Assembly (NCBI GenBank): GCA_020637895.1
Contig: JACKJP010000003.1
Span: 434,001-498,000, forward strand
DNA length: 64,000 nt
From: Rhodobiaceae bacterium
GTDB lineage: Bacteria > Pseudomonadota > Alphaproteobacteria > Rhizobiales > Tepidamorphaceae
Direction of reading: 5' to 3'
Numbering within the stretch: the stretch's first letter is position 1; every line of letters begins with the position of its first letter. The notes beneath the pieces were generated by a model. It was not told the DNA's origin, made no database searches, and saw only the letters and a list, made by a program, of their open reading frames with translations. Position numbers and translations under genes: made by a program. This document shows, piece by piece, positions 1 through 8,913 of the stretch.

Positions 1-471
1 CGCGGTTTCGTCGACGACCCCGACAACCCGGACCCCGCCGCGCTAACACGCTGGAAGGCAGCGATCGCCGCGCGCGAAATGGCCGCGCGAAAGGTGCGGG
101 CGCGCCAGCAATACATGACTGCGCTTTTTGCCGAGGCCCATGAGGTTCTTGACCACGCCATGAGCGGCCAGACGCCGCCGCCCCGCCCGCGCGACGAGCG
201 CGAGGCGGAAACCGCGCGGGTGCTCGCGCAGATCCGCGATGAAATCTGCGCCGCGCACGGGATCGAGACAGGCGATCTGACCGGACACAGAAGGGCGCGC
301 GGCCTGACCGTGGCACGGCAGGAATGCATGTGGCGGATGCGCGAGGAAACCGATGCCAGCCTGCCGCAGATCGGCCGCGCGCTCGGCGGGCGGGATCATA
401 CAACGGTGCTCTACGGGCTGAAATGCCATGCCGAACGCATGGCGGCCGGAAAGCAGGGAGCCGGTGCATGA
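1..471 (+). CDS. Protein with DnaA domain IV (phage/prophage type), 5' end outside window
   Basis: The frame is open from the first base of the window, so the true start probably lies upstream; the first in-frame ATG is at 79. The C-terminal half matches DnaA domain IV, the helix-turn-helix that binds DnaA boxes: it has GHRRARGLTVARQ and then the signature RDHTTVLYG. There is no AAA+ ATPase domain, so this is not the replication initiator. Stand-alone domain-IV proteins of this size occur in alphaproteobacterial prophages just ahead of the terminase genes, where they probably act as regulators (family knowledge plus inference). It overlaps the next gene by ATGA, which implies translational coupling. 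Confidence 0.75.
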   Translation, partial: RGFVDDPDNPDPAALTRWKAAIAAREMAARKVRARQQYMTALFAEAHEVLDHAMSGQTPPPRPRDEREAETARVLAQIRDEICAAHGIETGDLTGHRRARGLTVARQECMWRMREETDASLPQIGRALGGRDHTTVLYGLKCHAERMAAGKQGAGA

Positions 472-923
472 AGATTACCGCGCGCACGAAACATGACGAC
501 CAGACCCTGCGGGCCCGTTACGCCAAATGCGTAAGGCTGGTTGAGAGGGCCATCCTGACCGGTGCGGCGCTGCCGGACCGGGAAATGGGTTTCCTGAAGC
601 ACCGCAAGTCGTTCTGGCCGGAATTCCGGCAGCTTGCGAGCGACGCCTATGGCTACCAGAGCGCCAAACGCGGCCGGTTTCGCCCGACGCCGCGCGACAT
701 TTCCAATTTCCTGCCGGTCTATGACTGGCTGTGCTGGCTGCGCACGCAAGGCGACGGCGAGCGGGATCTGAAGATCATCACGGCCTATGCGTGCGGGGCT
801 TCCTTCGGCAAGCTCGCGGCGCGGTTCGGCCGCTCCGACGAGCGGGTGCGGCAATGGCACAGGGCCGCGCTGATGGCGATTTCGGCGCGGTTCTGGAAGG
901 AAATCGACCAGATGGAGGTGTGA
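468..923 (+). CDS. DUF6362-family phage protein, HTH-like
   Basis: This 151-aa protein starts with an ATG that overlaps the preceding stop codon (ATGA). Its C-terminal third carries the pattern I associate with DUF6362: a conserved tryptophan-rich stretch (YDWLCWLR), then a helix-turn-helix (SFGKLAARFGRSDERVRQW) and a last helix ending in ARFWKEI. Proteins of this family commonly sit between a DnaA-domain protein and the small terminase in alphaproteobacterial prophages, so it is probably a late-gene regulator or DNA-binding accessory. Here the expected small terminase lies 17.7 kb further on, after a block of bacterial genes. The family assignment comes from recalled sequence pattern only. 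Confidence 0.65.
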   Translation: MKITARTKHDDQTLRARYAKCVRLVERAILTGAALPDREMGFLKHRKSFWPEFRQLASDAYGYQSAKRGRFRPTPRDISNFLPVYDWLCWLRTQGDGERDLKIITAYACGASFGKLAARFGRSDERVRQWHRAALMAISARFWKEIDQMEV

Positions 924-944
924 AACGGCCGCGTGAGCAGGGGG

Positions 945-1006
945 CGATGGCGGCGGAATGGATTGCCCGGTCAAGCCGGGCAATGACGGGGCAAGCGGTG
1001 GCGTCG
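945..1006. repeat. Palindromic interspersed repeat (REP-like), copy 1
   Basis: The core is a GATTGCCCGG / CCGGGCAATG inverted repeat around TCAAG, preceded by GGCGGCGGAATG. About 62 bp, including flanks, are nearly identical to 2569-2632; the two lie in direct orientation on either side of one gene. This copy also marks the junction between the phage gene ending at 923 and the host block. Confidence 0.85.
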
Positions 1007-1015
1007 GTCGGACGG

Positions 1016-2359
1016 TTACTTTCGATTCCCGCCGTGAAAGGGCTGGATTTCAGGTTTAAACGGACGCCATGCCGCATGACCTTCGCGCTCCGGCCAGGCG
1101 GTGAAGTGACCTTTCACGTCCACGCCTTCGCATTCCAGATAGGGACAAAGCTGGCGGCGGATGAGGCGGATGCGCTGATTGATGAAGGTTAGTCCGCCGT
1201 GGCTGCGCGGCTGGAGAAAACTGGCTCTTGCGCTGATGTTCCGCGACATGAAAAAATAGTAGGTGCAATAATTATACGGGTGTTTGAGATTGGATGTCCC
1301 GCAATTGACGTATTTGAACTCATCGGTCGGGTCGCGCCCTTGATAGGTGACTTGTGTGGATTTTTCTCCTCGCGCGTATGCATAGGTGTTCATAACCGCA
1401 TCGAACTGCCGATAGAGAGTGCCGCGGTTCCATGTACGCTCGATGTTCTGCTTGATCTGGTCTGTCAGTTCAAAGCGCGAAAGTTGCAGCGAGAATTGGT
1501 CGGCGCGGATTGAATTCTCCCAGTCGCCAGGCTTGTACCCGTCTAATGGCACCTCATGGTATCTCGCGCGGGTTTCAGGATAGCCCGAGAAGCGTGCCTT
1601 GATGCGTAGGCTATGCGTCTCAATCGTGTCCGGCAGCCGCCAATAGGTGTCGGTGTAGTAGTCTTCGGCATACTCGACATAGGCTCTGGGAATTGCGAAA
1701 GTTTTCTCCGGCAATTCTCTCCGCTTGCCGACGAAATTGACGCGGACAGGGCGCATATCGTCTGACTTGAAACGGTAAGGGCGAAGCTGTAGCCCGACGG
1801 GGATGAAAAGTTTCGGCAACGACATCACCGTACCCTTGAGCACCGGCGGTATGTGGGCGCCTGCCAGTAGCACCCATCCGATAACAAGTGCCACCGTGCC
1901 CAAACCAGCGATGCCTGCCTTGTAAGTGCCGTACATGACGCCGCTGTCATCGCGAACGCGCCGCGCCTCGGCGCTGAGCAGACCCAGCGGGCCAACTATG
2001 GGAATTAGCGCGGACCACGCCAAGCCCGGTTCCCCGATGACGTTCCGCGCGCGCCGCGCGGAAACACTTCCCAGAACCAATCCATAGAGCGCGCAGAACG
2101 CGATCTGCCACGCTACGAACTGCCAGCGATCATCGGAATAATTCAGCAGTAGCGCGGTCTGGCAAATGAAAGTGGCGAGCCCCAGCGCGAAGAACGCGAT
2201 GCCCCAACGGAACGTATAGCCGGACCGGGACACCGGACGCCCACTGACGGACGAAAGAATTCCCAGCGCGATCGCGGCTGTCACGATGCCGAGATTTACG
2301 AAGCCGGTCTCGCCATAGGAGAGGGTCTCGAACCTGACCTGCAATTCGTCCATCGTCAT
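1016..2359 (-). CDS. Multi-pass membrane protein of unknown function
   Basis: I do not recognise the family. Using the ATG at 2359 the product is 447 aa; a longer start at 2461 is possible but its extra N-terminus does not look coding. The first half has about five hydrophobic segments (for example around residues 17-36, 50-68, 80-100 and 150-170). The second half is soluble and rich in Tyr, Arg and Asp, with several cysteines near the end (CGTSN, NYCTYYF, LCPYLECEG) that could form disulfides or bind metal. It stands alone between two near-identical 62-bp repeats, which suggests that it could be lost or gained as a cassette by recombination. Confidence 0.5.
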   Translation of the reverse strand: MTMDELQVRFETLSYGETGFVNLGIVTAAIALGILSSVSGRPVSRSGYTFRWGIAFFALGLATFICQTALLLNYSDDRWQFVAWQIAFCALYGLVLGSVSARRARNVIGEPGLAWSALIPIVGPLGLLSAEARRVRDDSGVMYGTYKAGIAGLGTVALVIGWVLLAGAHIPPVLKGTVMSLPKLFIPVGLQLRPYRFKSDDMRPVRVNFVGKRRELPEKTFAIPRAYVEYAEDYYTDTYWRLPDTIETHSLRIKARFSGYPETRARYHEVPLDGYKPGDWENSIRADQFSLQLSRFELTDQIKQNIERTWNRGTLYRQFDAVMNTYAYARGEKSTQVTYQGRDPTDEFKYVNCGTSNLKHPYNYCTYYFFMSRNISARASFLQPRSHGGLTFINQRIRLIRRQLCPYLECEGVDVKGHFTAWPEREGHAAWRPFKPEIQPFHGGNRK

Positions 2360-2568
2360 GTGAACGTTCCCACTCGCTGCCCTTGCCGCGGTCAGGTGAC
2401 CTTGCGGAATCGGGAAGGAGGGTGCCGGACAGGTATTAATATCCGCCGTGCCGGTCGACATCAGTTTTCATCACGGCAAACGAGCGGTGAACATCGCCAT
2501 GCAAATGCGGTTCGGCGCTTTTTGGGCGCTGTTCATTTGGATGGAGGGGCGATGCAGCCGCAGCGACG

Positions 2569-2632
2569 GGCGATGGCGGCGGAATGGATTGCCCGGTCAA
2601 GCCGGGCAATGACGGAGCAAGCGGTGGCGTCG
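2569..2632. repeat. Palindromic interspersed repeat (REP-like), copy 2
   Basis: Same element and orientation as 945-1006, with the same extended flanks (GGGCGATGGCGGCGGAATGG on the left, GCAAGCGGTGGCGTCG on the right). It lies between the membrane-protein gene and the cyclase gene. Confidence 0.85.
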
Positions 2633-2667
2633 TGCCAAAACCGCACCGCCCCTGGTGGAGCATCAAG

Positions 2668-4305
2668 TCAGCTTTCGCCCTTTTCCGGCGTCTTGCCAAG
2701 GGCATCGAGGGCCTTCGTCAGCTCGGCGCGCGCCTCGGCCACCTGCTCGGGCGAGAGGTGGGCGAGCTTGTCCCCCAGCTCAAGTACGTCGGCCGGATCG
2801 GCGTGCCCGGCCGAAACGAGCGGTCCGGCCAGTTCATAGGTACGCACCGGGTAGGCGAGGCCCTTGACCTTGAGTTCGCCGACAGGACGGCATTCGAACA
2901 TGTCCCTGACCAGTTCGTAAGTGTCGTCGGAGATCTGGATCTGGTCGGAGCTGGCGGTGCTTTCCAGACGCGAGGCGGTGTTCACCTCGCGCCCGACGAT
3001 CGTGTAATCCATGCGGTTGTCGGAGCCGAAATTTCCCACCGTGCAATAGCCGGTGTTGATGCCGATGCGGATATGCAGATCGATCTGGCCGAGCTGTGCG
3101 CGCCATTCTTCCTTGAGGCCGCGAACCCTCTCGCGCATCGCCAGCGCCATGCGGGCGCAGGCGACGGCGTCTTCCTTTTGACCTTTCGTTTCCGGGTCGC
3201 CGAAAAAAATCATGATGCCGTCGCCGATGAACTTGTCGACCGTGCCGCCATGTTCCAGCGCGATATCGGACATTTCGCTGAGATAGCTGTTCAGCAACCG
3301 GCTGACCGGTTCGGGCTCGAGCCGGTCGGACAGTTCGGTGAAGCCCTGAATGTCGGAGAAGAACACGGTCAGGAGCTTGCGGTATGAGGCGACCTTGACG
3401 TCAGTCTTGCCCTCGAAAATCGAGTCGTAGACCTGGCGTGACAGATATTTGGCGAGCTTGGCGGAGAGGCCCTCAAGCATCTCGTTCTTTTCCGCCAGTT
3501 CTGTGTTCGCGTGATGCAGCTTTTCTTCTGCCGTCTTGCGCTCGGTGATGTCGCGGATGATGCCGCTGAAGAACATGCCTTCGCCCGACTGCCATGTGGA
3601 AAGCGAGAGCTCGACCGGAAACTCGGTTCCATCGCGGCGCAATGCCGACAATTCAACCGTGTGGCCGACGGCATGGCGCTCGCCGCCGCCCGTCACCCGT
3701 TCGATGCCGGCTTCATGCAGCTTTCTGTAGCGCTCCGGGATGACCTCCAGAAGCGGCTTGCCGATCATCTCGTCCCGGGAGCGCGAGAACATGTGCTCCG
3801 CGCCGCCATTCCACTGCCGCACGAGACCGGATGAATCGATGGTGATGATCCCGTCATTGGCGGATTCCAGGACGGCATTGAGGCGTGCCTCCGACCCCTT
3901 GATTTCATCGATCAGTTTATGGCGCGCGGATACGTCGCGCATGATCGCGGTGAAGAAGCGTTCTCCGGCGGCTTCCCCGGTCGCAAGCGACAGTTCGACA
4001 GGCACTTCCATGCCGTCCTTCGCGACCGCAGCCACCTCGACCGTCTTGCCGATAATGTGGCGTTCTCCGCCAGAAAGGACGCGGGCAAAGCCTGCCAGAT
4101 GCTGGTCATGAAAGCGGGGAGGGACGATGAGCGTCAGCGGCTGGCCGATGGCGTCATCGGCGCTGTAGCCGAGGATATGGGCCGCCGCCGCATTCCAGCC
4201 GGTGATATGCCCCGATGCGTCGGCATTGATAATGCCGTCCGCCGAGGTGCACAGGATCGCATTCAGAATCTGCTCGTGATTGGCCAGGATGATCGCCCCC
4301 TTCAA
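2668..4305 (-). CDS. PAS-PAS class III nucleotidyl (probably adenylate) cyclase
   Basis: This cytoplasmic sensor-cyclase of 545 aa has two PAS domains (about residues 10-125 and 140-260; motifs ADGIINADASG and NDGIITIDSSG), a short coiled coil (about 265-290) and a class III cyclase domain (about 300-500). Catalytic features are visible: a metal-binding Asp in FFSDIQGF, a second Asp with the upstream Lys in DKFIGDG, and the MDYTIVG...NTASRLES block that supplies the base-contacting Asp and transition-state Arg. It should make cAMP from ATP in response to a ligand or redox signal sensed by the PAS domains. No signal peptide or membrane segment is seen. The listed start is a TTG with no clear ribosome binding site, so the N-terminus is uncertain. 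Confidence 0.85.
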   Translation of the reverse strand: MKGAIILANHEQILNAILCTSADGIINADASGHITGWNAAAAHILGYSADDAIGQPLTLIVPPRFHDQHLAGFARVLSGGERHIIGKTVEVAAVAKDGMEVPVELSLATGEAAGERFFTAIMRDVSARHKLIDEIKGSEARLNAVLESANDGIITIDSSGLVRQWNGGAEHMFSRSRDEMIGKPLLEVIPERYRKLHEAGIERVTGGGERHAVGHTVELSALRRDGTEFPVELSLSTWQSGEGMFFSGIIRDITERKTAEEKLHHANTELAEKNEMLEGLSAKLAKYLSRQVYDSIFEGKTDVKVASYRKLLTVFFSDIQGFTELSDRLEPEPVSRLLNSYLSEMSDIALEHGGTVDKFIGDGIMIFFGDPETKGQKEDAVACARMALAMRERVRGLKEEWRAQLGQIDLHIRIGINTGYCTVGNFGSDNRMDYTIVGREVNTASRLESTASSDQIQISDDTYELVRDMFECRPVGELKVKGLAYPVRTYELAGPLVSAGHADPADVLELGDKLAHLSPEQVAEARAELTKALDALGKTPEKGES

Positions 4306-4538
4306 AGCCGTGGCCGGATAAACAAACTACGGCAGGCCTCACGACGTCGCAACGACGAATGCCTGCATTGGCTAAAGCAAAGGTGAATCGGCTCAGAGGG
4401 TTGAGCGAACTTGTGAAGGGATTGATTCAGGGGCGGAATGGTATGCGGCGGGGGTTGGGTCCTGCGGGACCCATGGCGCCTTGATTGCTCACTCTGTGCT
4501 CCCATGTTATAACTCCTGTTGCTACAAAAGGAGGTGTC

Positions 4539-4754
4539 ATGGCCACGCTTAAGGTCCGCAAGATCGGAAACTCGCTGGGAACTACCATCCCCCAGGATGT
4601 CGCGACCCTCATGAACGTCAGCGGGGCGACACGCTTCACGTGACCAGACCCCTGCCGGTATCCTTCTGTCCCACGATCCGTCTTCGAAGAACAGATGGAG
4701 GTTGCCCGGGGCGTCATGAAGAAGCGCAATGCCCTCCGCGAGCTTGCCAAATAG
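4539..4754 (+). pseudogene. AbrB/MazE-family antitoxin, frameshifted
   Basis: A strong ribosome binding site (AAAGGAGG) precedes an ATG opening the AbrB/MazE-type antitoxin motif MATLKVRKIGNSLGTTIP. The frame is lost after about 30 codons (stop at 4641-4643). The rest of the family sequence continues in other frames: a GDTLHVT segment, then FEEQMEVARGVMKKR and NALRELAK just before the stop at 4754. At least two frameshifts are needed to reconstruct it, so it is dead. It sits directly upstream of a decayed Doc toxin, as expected for such pairs. Family recognised from the motif; the reading of the decay is seen directly. Confidence 0.75.
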
Positions 4755-4764
4755 TGACGCCCTT

Positions 4765-5140
4765 ATGGCGGCCTGCCTCTCGTCATATATCAGTCCACCA
4801 GGCAGCTGGCGGAACATGGCGGGCCGGTGGGCATTCGCGACATCGGCAGGCTCGACGCAGCGCTGAGTAGACCAAAAACCTGCTGGCCTACGGCTCTCCT
4901 GATATTTTCGATCCGCCGCCTGTTACGGGCATGGCATTTACCCGAGGCCCATGCATCTTTGTGGACGGCAACAAGCGCACCTCGTTCGTGGCCGCCGAAA
5001 CATTTCTTGTTGAACGGGCAGGAATTGCAGGCAGGCGATGCGAAATCGTCAGACGTGGCTGTCTCTCGCCGCCGGACAGACGGACGAGGGAATTGGCCGG
5101 TGGCTTCGGGCAATTGCGTGGCGCTACATTGGGTCTCAGT
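4765..5140 (+). pseudogene. Doc/Fic-type toxin (death-on-curing), frameshifted
   Basis: Three frames together rebuild a Doc toxin: RQLAEHGGPVGIRDIGRLDAA, then the Fic-fold core FVDGNKRTSFVAAETFL in a second frame, then LLNGQELQAGDA and WLSLAAGQTDE. Family members of about 125 aa inactivate EF-Tu by phosphorylation using an HxFx(D/N)GNKR motif; here the GNKR part is visible but no single frame spans the protein. Together with the broken antitoxin just upstream this is a relic of an addiction module. Confidence 0.75.
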
Positions 5141-5368
5141 CAGCGTCTGGCGGGTCAGACCAACCAGGCAGAAGTGCTGGCGGACCCAGTCGGCAATCAA
5201 GTCTCTGCGTCCCATCTTTGCAACAAGTGACTGAGGACCAAATCGCCGTAAAAACGTCGCATCAGTCACTCTCCTTCCCGAAATAGCGCTTTGATGGTCG
5301 ACTGTCATTCCTGACCTGGGCAAGAAACGAGGCTGGTAGCGAATGTGACCGCTTGCAGGCCGGCCGCT

Positions 5369-5662
5369 TCAATCGCTGCGTAGAGATGGCTTTGAAAACA
5401 GATCGTCACTGGAATTACGGTTTGATGAACGCTCCATCCCAATCCCGGACGCGAAGAATGTCGTCGCGACAACGACAATACCAGTGGTTTGAAGCCAGAA
5501 CTGCCCGCGACCTTCTCTACGGTCAGATAATATGAATAGCCGCTGACAAGAGAAACCACAGGTCATAGCGGCAAGTGCGACTGCACTCGAAATCAGCGCA
5601 TCCAGCGCCTGCTTTCCAGTCAGAAAGTCGGACGAAAGCAGAATGCCGTAGAATAAGATCAT
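5369..5662 (-). CDS. Small hypothetical membrane protein
   Basis: The first plausible ATG (5662) gives 97 aa with two or three hydrophobic segments (MILFYGILLSSDFL, ALISSAVALAAM, GIVVVATTFFASG) and a polar C-terminus. The frame continues upstream without a good start, so a longer form overlapping the end of the next gene is possible. It lies 65 bases downstream of the membrane protein at 5728-6606 on the same strand, and the two may be co-transcribed. I do not recognise the family. Confidence 0.35.
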   Translation of the reverse strand: MILFYGILLSSDFLTGKQALDALISSAVALAAMTCGFSCQRLFILSDRREGRGQFWLQTTGIVVVATTFFASGIGMERSSNRNSSDDLFSKPSLRSD

Positions 5663-5727
5663 CAACAAAAACGCCGCCAGTTCGAGTGTGCGACCATCTT
5701 GCCGATCATGGCGACGTACCTCAATTT

Positions 5728-6606
5728 TCAGCCCTCCCGCTGCCCTTGCGGCCGGGATTTGAATGCCTCGCAACGTTCGCGGTTGAGATTGATCGATGGC
5801 GCATCTTCGCCGGCGGCAAGTCTCAGCTGCAATTCCGCGCCCGCTCCGAAAATTCCTGCAAATGCCGAACAAAAGCCCGCTGCAGCCTGCCTTCTGATCG
5901 CAAGCCGGTCCGGATGTTCGCCGAAATCGCGCGTGATGATCAGCGTATTGCCACGCGCTTCGACCGCCAGTAGCGGTCCGTCATCGACCCAATTGATGAA
6001 CCGCATCGTAACGGCCATCAGTTGTAGGTTGATCGCAAGCCCGGGCGAATTGGGCTTGTGCAGGTGAAGGCCACGACCACCTTCGTCAAAGGCACCGGCG
6101 GCATTGAGCGATGCAATCTGCGCAAGGCCAAAGCCCAGCACGATTGCGACCAGCCCGGCGGCGACGCCGCCATTTCCGGCCAAAGGTTTCCACGGCGTCA
6201 GTCCGGGCGCTGCCTCAGGATCGCGCGGCGGGACGAGATAGAGCCCGAAATGGGCAAGCGGCACGATGGCCAGCCAGCCGCGGCCACGGATGTTCCAGGC
6301 ATCGATCGCCCGGGCTATGGCAAACTTTCCCAGAAGCCAGCCAAGCCAGAGATGCAAGCCGATGAATGGAAGGGCAAACAGCCAGGGCAAGCGGTCCGCG
6401 GGGATGAATGACCAGGCGAGGGCGAGGCCAGCGGAAACCATGGCGATAATCGCGGTGAATGCCAGATAGGGCGCGCGGCGCAGGCCTCGTTCCTCGCGTG
6501 AACCGATCAGCGCGGCGACCATCCCTGAGATGACGGCTAGCAGGAACGCGGGGACGATTGCCAGCGGCCCAAGCGTGACAACATCCAGCAGGAATTCGCC
6601 AGGCAT
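5728..6606 (-). CDS. Membrane protein with C-terminal soluble domain, unknown function
   Basis: This 292-aa product has an N-terminal hydrophobic region of about five transmembrane segments (roughly residues 10-180; for example ALIGSREERG between the first two and WLFALPFIGLHLWLGWL) and a soluble C-terminal domain of about 100 residues. The tail contains NWVDDGPLLAVEARGNTLIITRDFGE and could be a periplasmic or cytoplasmic folded domain. I do not recognise the family. The ATG start at 6606 lies at the edge of a gap facing the divergent SPFH gene. Confidence 0.5.
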   Translation of the reverse strand: MPGEFLLDVVTLGPLAIVPAFLLAVISGMVAALIGSREERGLRRAPYLAFTAIIAMVSAGLALAWSFIPADRLPWLFALPFIGLHLWLGWLLGKFAIARAIDAWNIRGRGWLAIVPLAHFGLYLVPPRDPEAAPGLTPWKPLAGNGGVAAGLVAIVLGFGLAQIASLNAAGAFDEGGRGLHLHKPNSPGLAINLQLMAVTMRFINWVDDGPLLAVEARGNTLIITRDFGEHPDRLAIRRQAAAGFCSAFAGIFGAGAELQLRLAAGEDAPSINLNRERCEAFKSRPQGQREG

Positions 6607-6876
6607 CGAGCTCCCATTTTACGTTTTCGCGGGCTTATGCCGCCGGTGCTGCCAACGAACGCAATTTTATGGCCGACGGGACGAGCGGTCCAGTAATCTT
6701 GGGACTAGAGAGACTGCTGACACATATGTGCGCTATCCGGGCCTTTCGTAACGGAACGCTGGCGTGGCGCGCCTTTCGCAGGCAGGATTTCCGCCGGACC
6801 GCGTCTTGCGGGAATCACACCGGCACAAGCGGCACCCGCGATGCCAGCCGGGCGAGGGAAACGATGGGGGCAACGC

Positions 6877-7791
6877 ATGAATGACCGGAAATCGACAATC
6901 GACATCACACCGGGTTCGGGCGGAAGTTCAGGAGGCGGGATCATGCGCGCAATACGGGCCATCGTATTCGTGATTATCGGGCTGTTCGTGCTCGCGATCT
7001 TTTCGGGCGCCTGGTACACCGTGGACCAGGGAGAGCGGGCGGTCATCCTGCGCAACGGCGCCATCATCCGCGTGGCAGAGCCGGGCCTCGGCTTCAAGGT
7101 GCCCTTTATCGACGAGGCCAAGCACATCTCGGTACAGACGCGGGCAAAGGTCTACGATCAGGTGCCGTCCTACAGCCGCGACCAGCAGCCGGCCGATCTG
7201 CGCGTTTCGGTGAACTATCGGCTGCTGCCCGACAAGGTGGCCGAAATCTATGCCGAATATGGCGGCGAGGACGGCATCGTCTCGCGCCTGCTCGACCGGC
7301 AGGTGCCGACGCAGGTGAAGAACGTCTTCGGCCAGTACAACGCGATCACCGCCGTGCAGGAGCGCGCACGCTTCAATACCGATGTCAGCGCGGCGTTGCA
7401 GACTGCGGTGGACGGGCCGATCATCGTGCTCGGCGTGCAGATCGAGAACATCGACTACTCGGCGGCATATGAGACCTCGGTCGAACAACGCATGCTGGCC
7501 GAGGTGGAGGTGCAGAAGCTGCGCCAGAACGCCGAGCGCGAGAAGGTGCAGGCGGAAATCACGGTGACGCAGGCCAAGGCGCGGGCGGAAGCAGTGCGGG
7601 CGCAGGCACAGGCGGAAGCCGACGCCATCCGCCTCAAGGGCCAGGCCGAGGCCGACGCCATCAAGGCGCGGGGCGATGCATTGCGCCAGAACCCGGACCT
7701 CGTTTCACTGACGGCAACGGAAAAATGGAACGGCACGCTGCCGACGACCATGGTGCCGAACGGCGTCATGCCATTCATCGGGGTGCGGTGA
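6877..7791 (+). CDS. Prohibitin-family SPFH membrane protein
   Basis: The product has 304 aa, starting at the ATG at 6877 behind a GGGGG ribosome-binding stretch; an upstream ATG at 6841 lacks one. A polar, Gly/Ser-rich N-terminus is followed by one transmembrane helix (AIRAIVFVIIGLFVLAIF) and an SPFH/Band 7 domain (VDQGERAVILRNGAI, PGLGFKVPFID). After that comes a long Ala/Glu/Lys/Arg coiled coil (residues about 205-275, with EADAIRLKGQAEADAIKARG). Proteins like this form ring-shaped oligomers in the inner membrane and modulate the FtsH protease or membrane microdomains. The last residues (GVMPFIG) match the C-terminal element seen in prohibitin-like proteins. No protease partner gene is adjacent. 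Confidence 0.85.
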   Translation: MNDRKSTIDITPGSGGSSGGGIMRAIRAIVFVIIGLFVLAIFSGAWYTVDQGERAVILRNGAIIRVAEPGLGFKVPFIDEAKHISVQTRAKVYDQVPSYSRDQQPADLRVSVNYRLLPDKVAEIYAEYGGEDGIVSRLLDRQVPTQVKNVFGQYNAITAVQERARFNTDVSAALQTAVDGPIIVLGVQIENIDYSAAYETSVEQRMLAEVEVQKLRQNAEREKVQAEITVTQAKARAEAVRAQAQAEADAIRLKGQAEADAIKARGDALRQNPDLVSLTATEKWNGTLPTTMVPNGVMPFIGVR

Positions 7792-8051
7792 GGGCGAGCT
7801 TGAACGAAGAAGCCACTGGCGATTTTGGACCGCGCCAGCCGTCCTGTTGCAGCGCTGCATCGCTGCCGAAACATTCGCTGAATGTCGGTAAATCCCACTT
7901 GTGTGCATCTGCGAAGAAGCCTAGAAGCGCGCGCCGGAAAAGTTTCGGCAACTTTTTTCCTGCCATATGGGCACGGGGTTGGGGCTGATCGCCCGCGCGT
8001 TGGTGCGGGAAAGCCCATCTTGTGTAGTGGCAGACAACGGGTATCGGGACG

Positions 8052-8174
8052 ATGGACAATTCGATTGTGAACGAGAGCGCCGAGAACAGCATCTGGCAGG
8101 CGCGCTGGCTGTTCGGCTTTCTGGCGGCGCTCCTGGCGCTGGTCGTCGGCATGGGTTTCGCCGCCTCGATCTAG
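8052..8174 (+). CDS. 40-aa single-pass membrane peptide
   Basis: This short ORF runs from ATG to TAG with a polar N-terminus (MDNSIVNESAENSIW) and one hydrophobic helix (LFGFLAALLALVVGMGFAA). The composition is typical of genuine small membrane proteins, but no family is recognised. The upstream sequence TATCGGGACG offers only a weak ribosome binding site. The 260 bases before it, back to the SPFH gene, show nothing I can identify. Confidence 0.35.
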   Translation: MDNSIVNESAENSIWQARWLFGFLAALLALVVGMGFAASI

Positions 8175-8221
8175 ACGTTCCCGGTTTTTCCCGCCGTCGC
8201 TGAAATCTCTGAACCGCAGGC

Positions 8222-8468
8222 GGTATGGATTGCTTGGGTCAAGCCGGGCAATGACGGCGCTTTTGGTTGGGGCGGAGCCCGTCGTTGCGGGAATGCCGAG
8301 GGCACGGAGCACGCTATTGTCATCGTCGGGCCTGACCCGACGTTCCATTCCTCCAGCCCGTCGAACAAATTATCGGGGGCGCCAGGCCGAGAGGCGTGAC
8401 CGTCCGTCCAGTGCGATGCACCGCAGACGATATGTATTACTTGGGTCAAGCCGGGCAATGACGGCGCT
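8222..8468. repeat. Cluster of REP-like palindromes
   Basis: Two degenerate copies in the same orientation (8222-8262 and 8431-8468, both with TTGGGTCAAGCCGGGCAATG) flank one copy of the related family in the opposite sense (8317-8352, GTCGGGCCTGACCCGAC then GTTCCATTCC). Together they fill most of the 337-base gap between the small membrane peptide and the next gene. Confidence 0.75.
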
Positions 8469-8511
8469 GTTGGCCCAATCGCCCGTAGCTGCCACAGGAC
8501 CGCATGGCGGC

Positions 8512-8913
8512 CTATGATTTCGGCAAAATCGTTTCGCTGTGGGCATGACATTCCCAGCCATTGCTGCCGTGAACCCAGGTTGAGCAATCGGCGGCGCGAA
8601 TTTCCTGCGTCTTGCCGCCCATCGTCACTTTCTGGCGAACGCGGTAGGCGACGATCGCCACATTGTCGGCCGGTTGCCATACCTCGATATCGTCCATCGC
8701 ATATTCATGCAGTTTCCAGTCTCCCTCCTCGGTCATCTTGCCCATCTGATCCTTCGGGATCGCCCGGATACCCTGCGGACCGGTCACGAGACTGTTCTTG
8801 CCGGTCAGTTCTGCCGTCTTGCCGCCATCCTTCGCCTTCATTGCTTCCCAGTAGGATTTTTCCAGCGCGATGACGTCGCTTCGGGAGAGTTTTTCTGGGG
8901 CGGTCATGGGCAT
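8512..8913 (-). CDS. DUF4440/SnoaL-like NTF2-fold protein
   Basis: A 133-aa cytoplasmic protein starting at the ATG at 8913, behind AACAGGAAA; longer forms reaching 9102 lack coding character. The order of an N-terminal helix with EKSYWEAMKAKDGGKTAELTG, then YAMDDIEVWQPADNVAIVAYRV, then a Trp-rich end (DCSTWVHGSNGWECHAHSE), fits the cone-shaped NTF2-like fold of DUF4440 proteins. Such proteins bind small ligands or act as steroid-isomerase-like enzymes, but no catalytic role can be inferred here. It stands alone, divergent from tamA-tamB. Confidence 0.65.
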   Translation of the reverse strand: MPMTAPEKLSRSDVIALEKSYWEAMKAKDGGKTAELTGKNSLVTGPQGIRAIPKDQMGKMTEEGDWKLHEYAMDDIEVWQPADNVAIVAYRVRQKVTMGGKTQEIRAADCSTWVHGSNGWECHAHSETILPKS

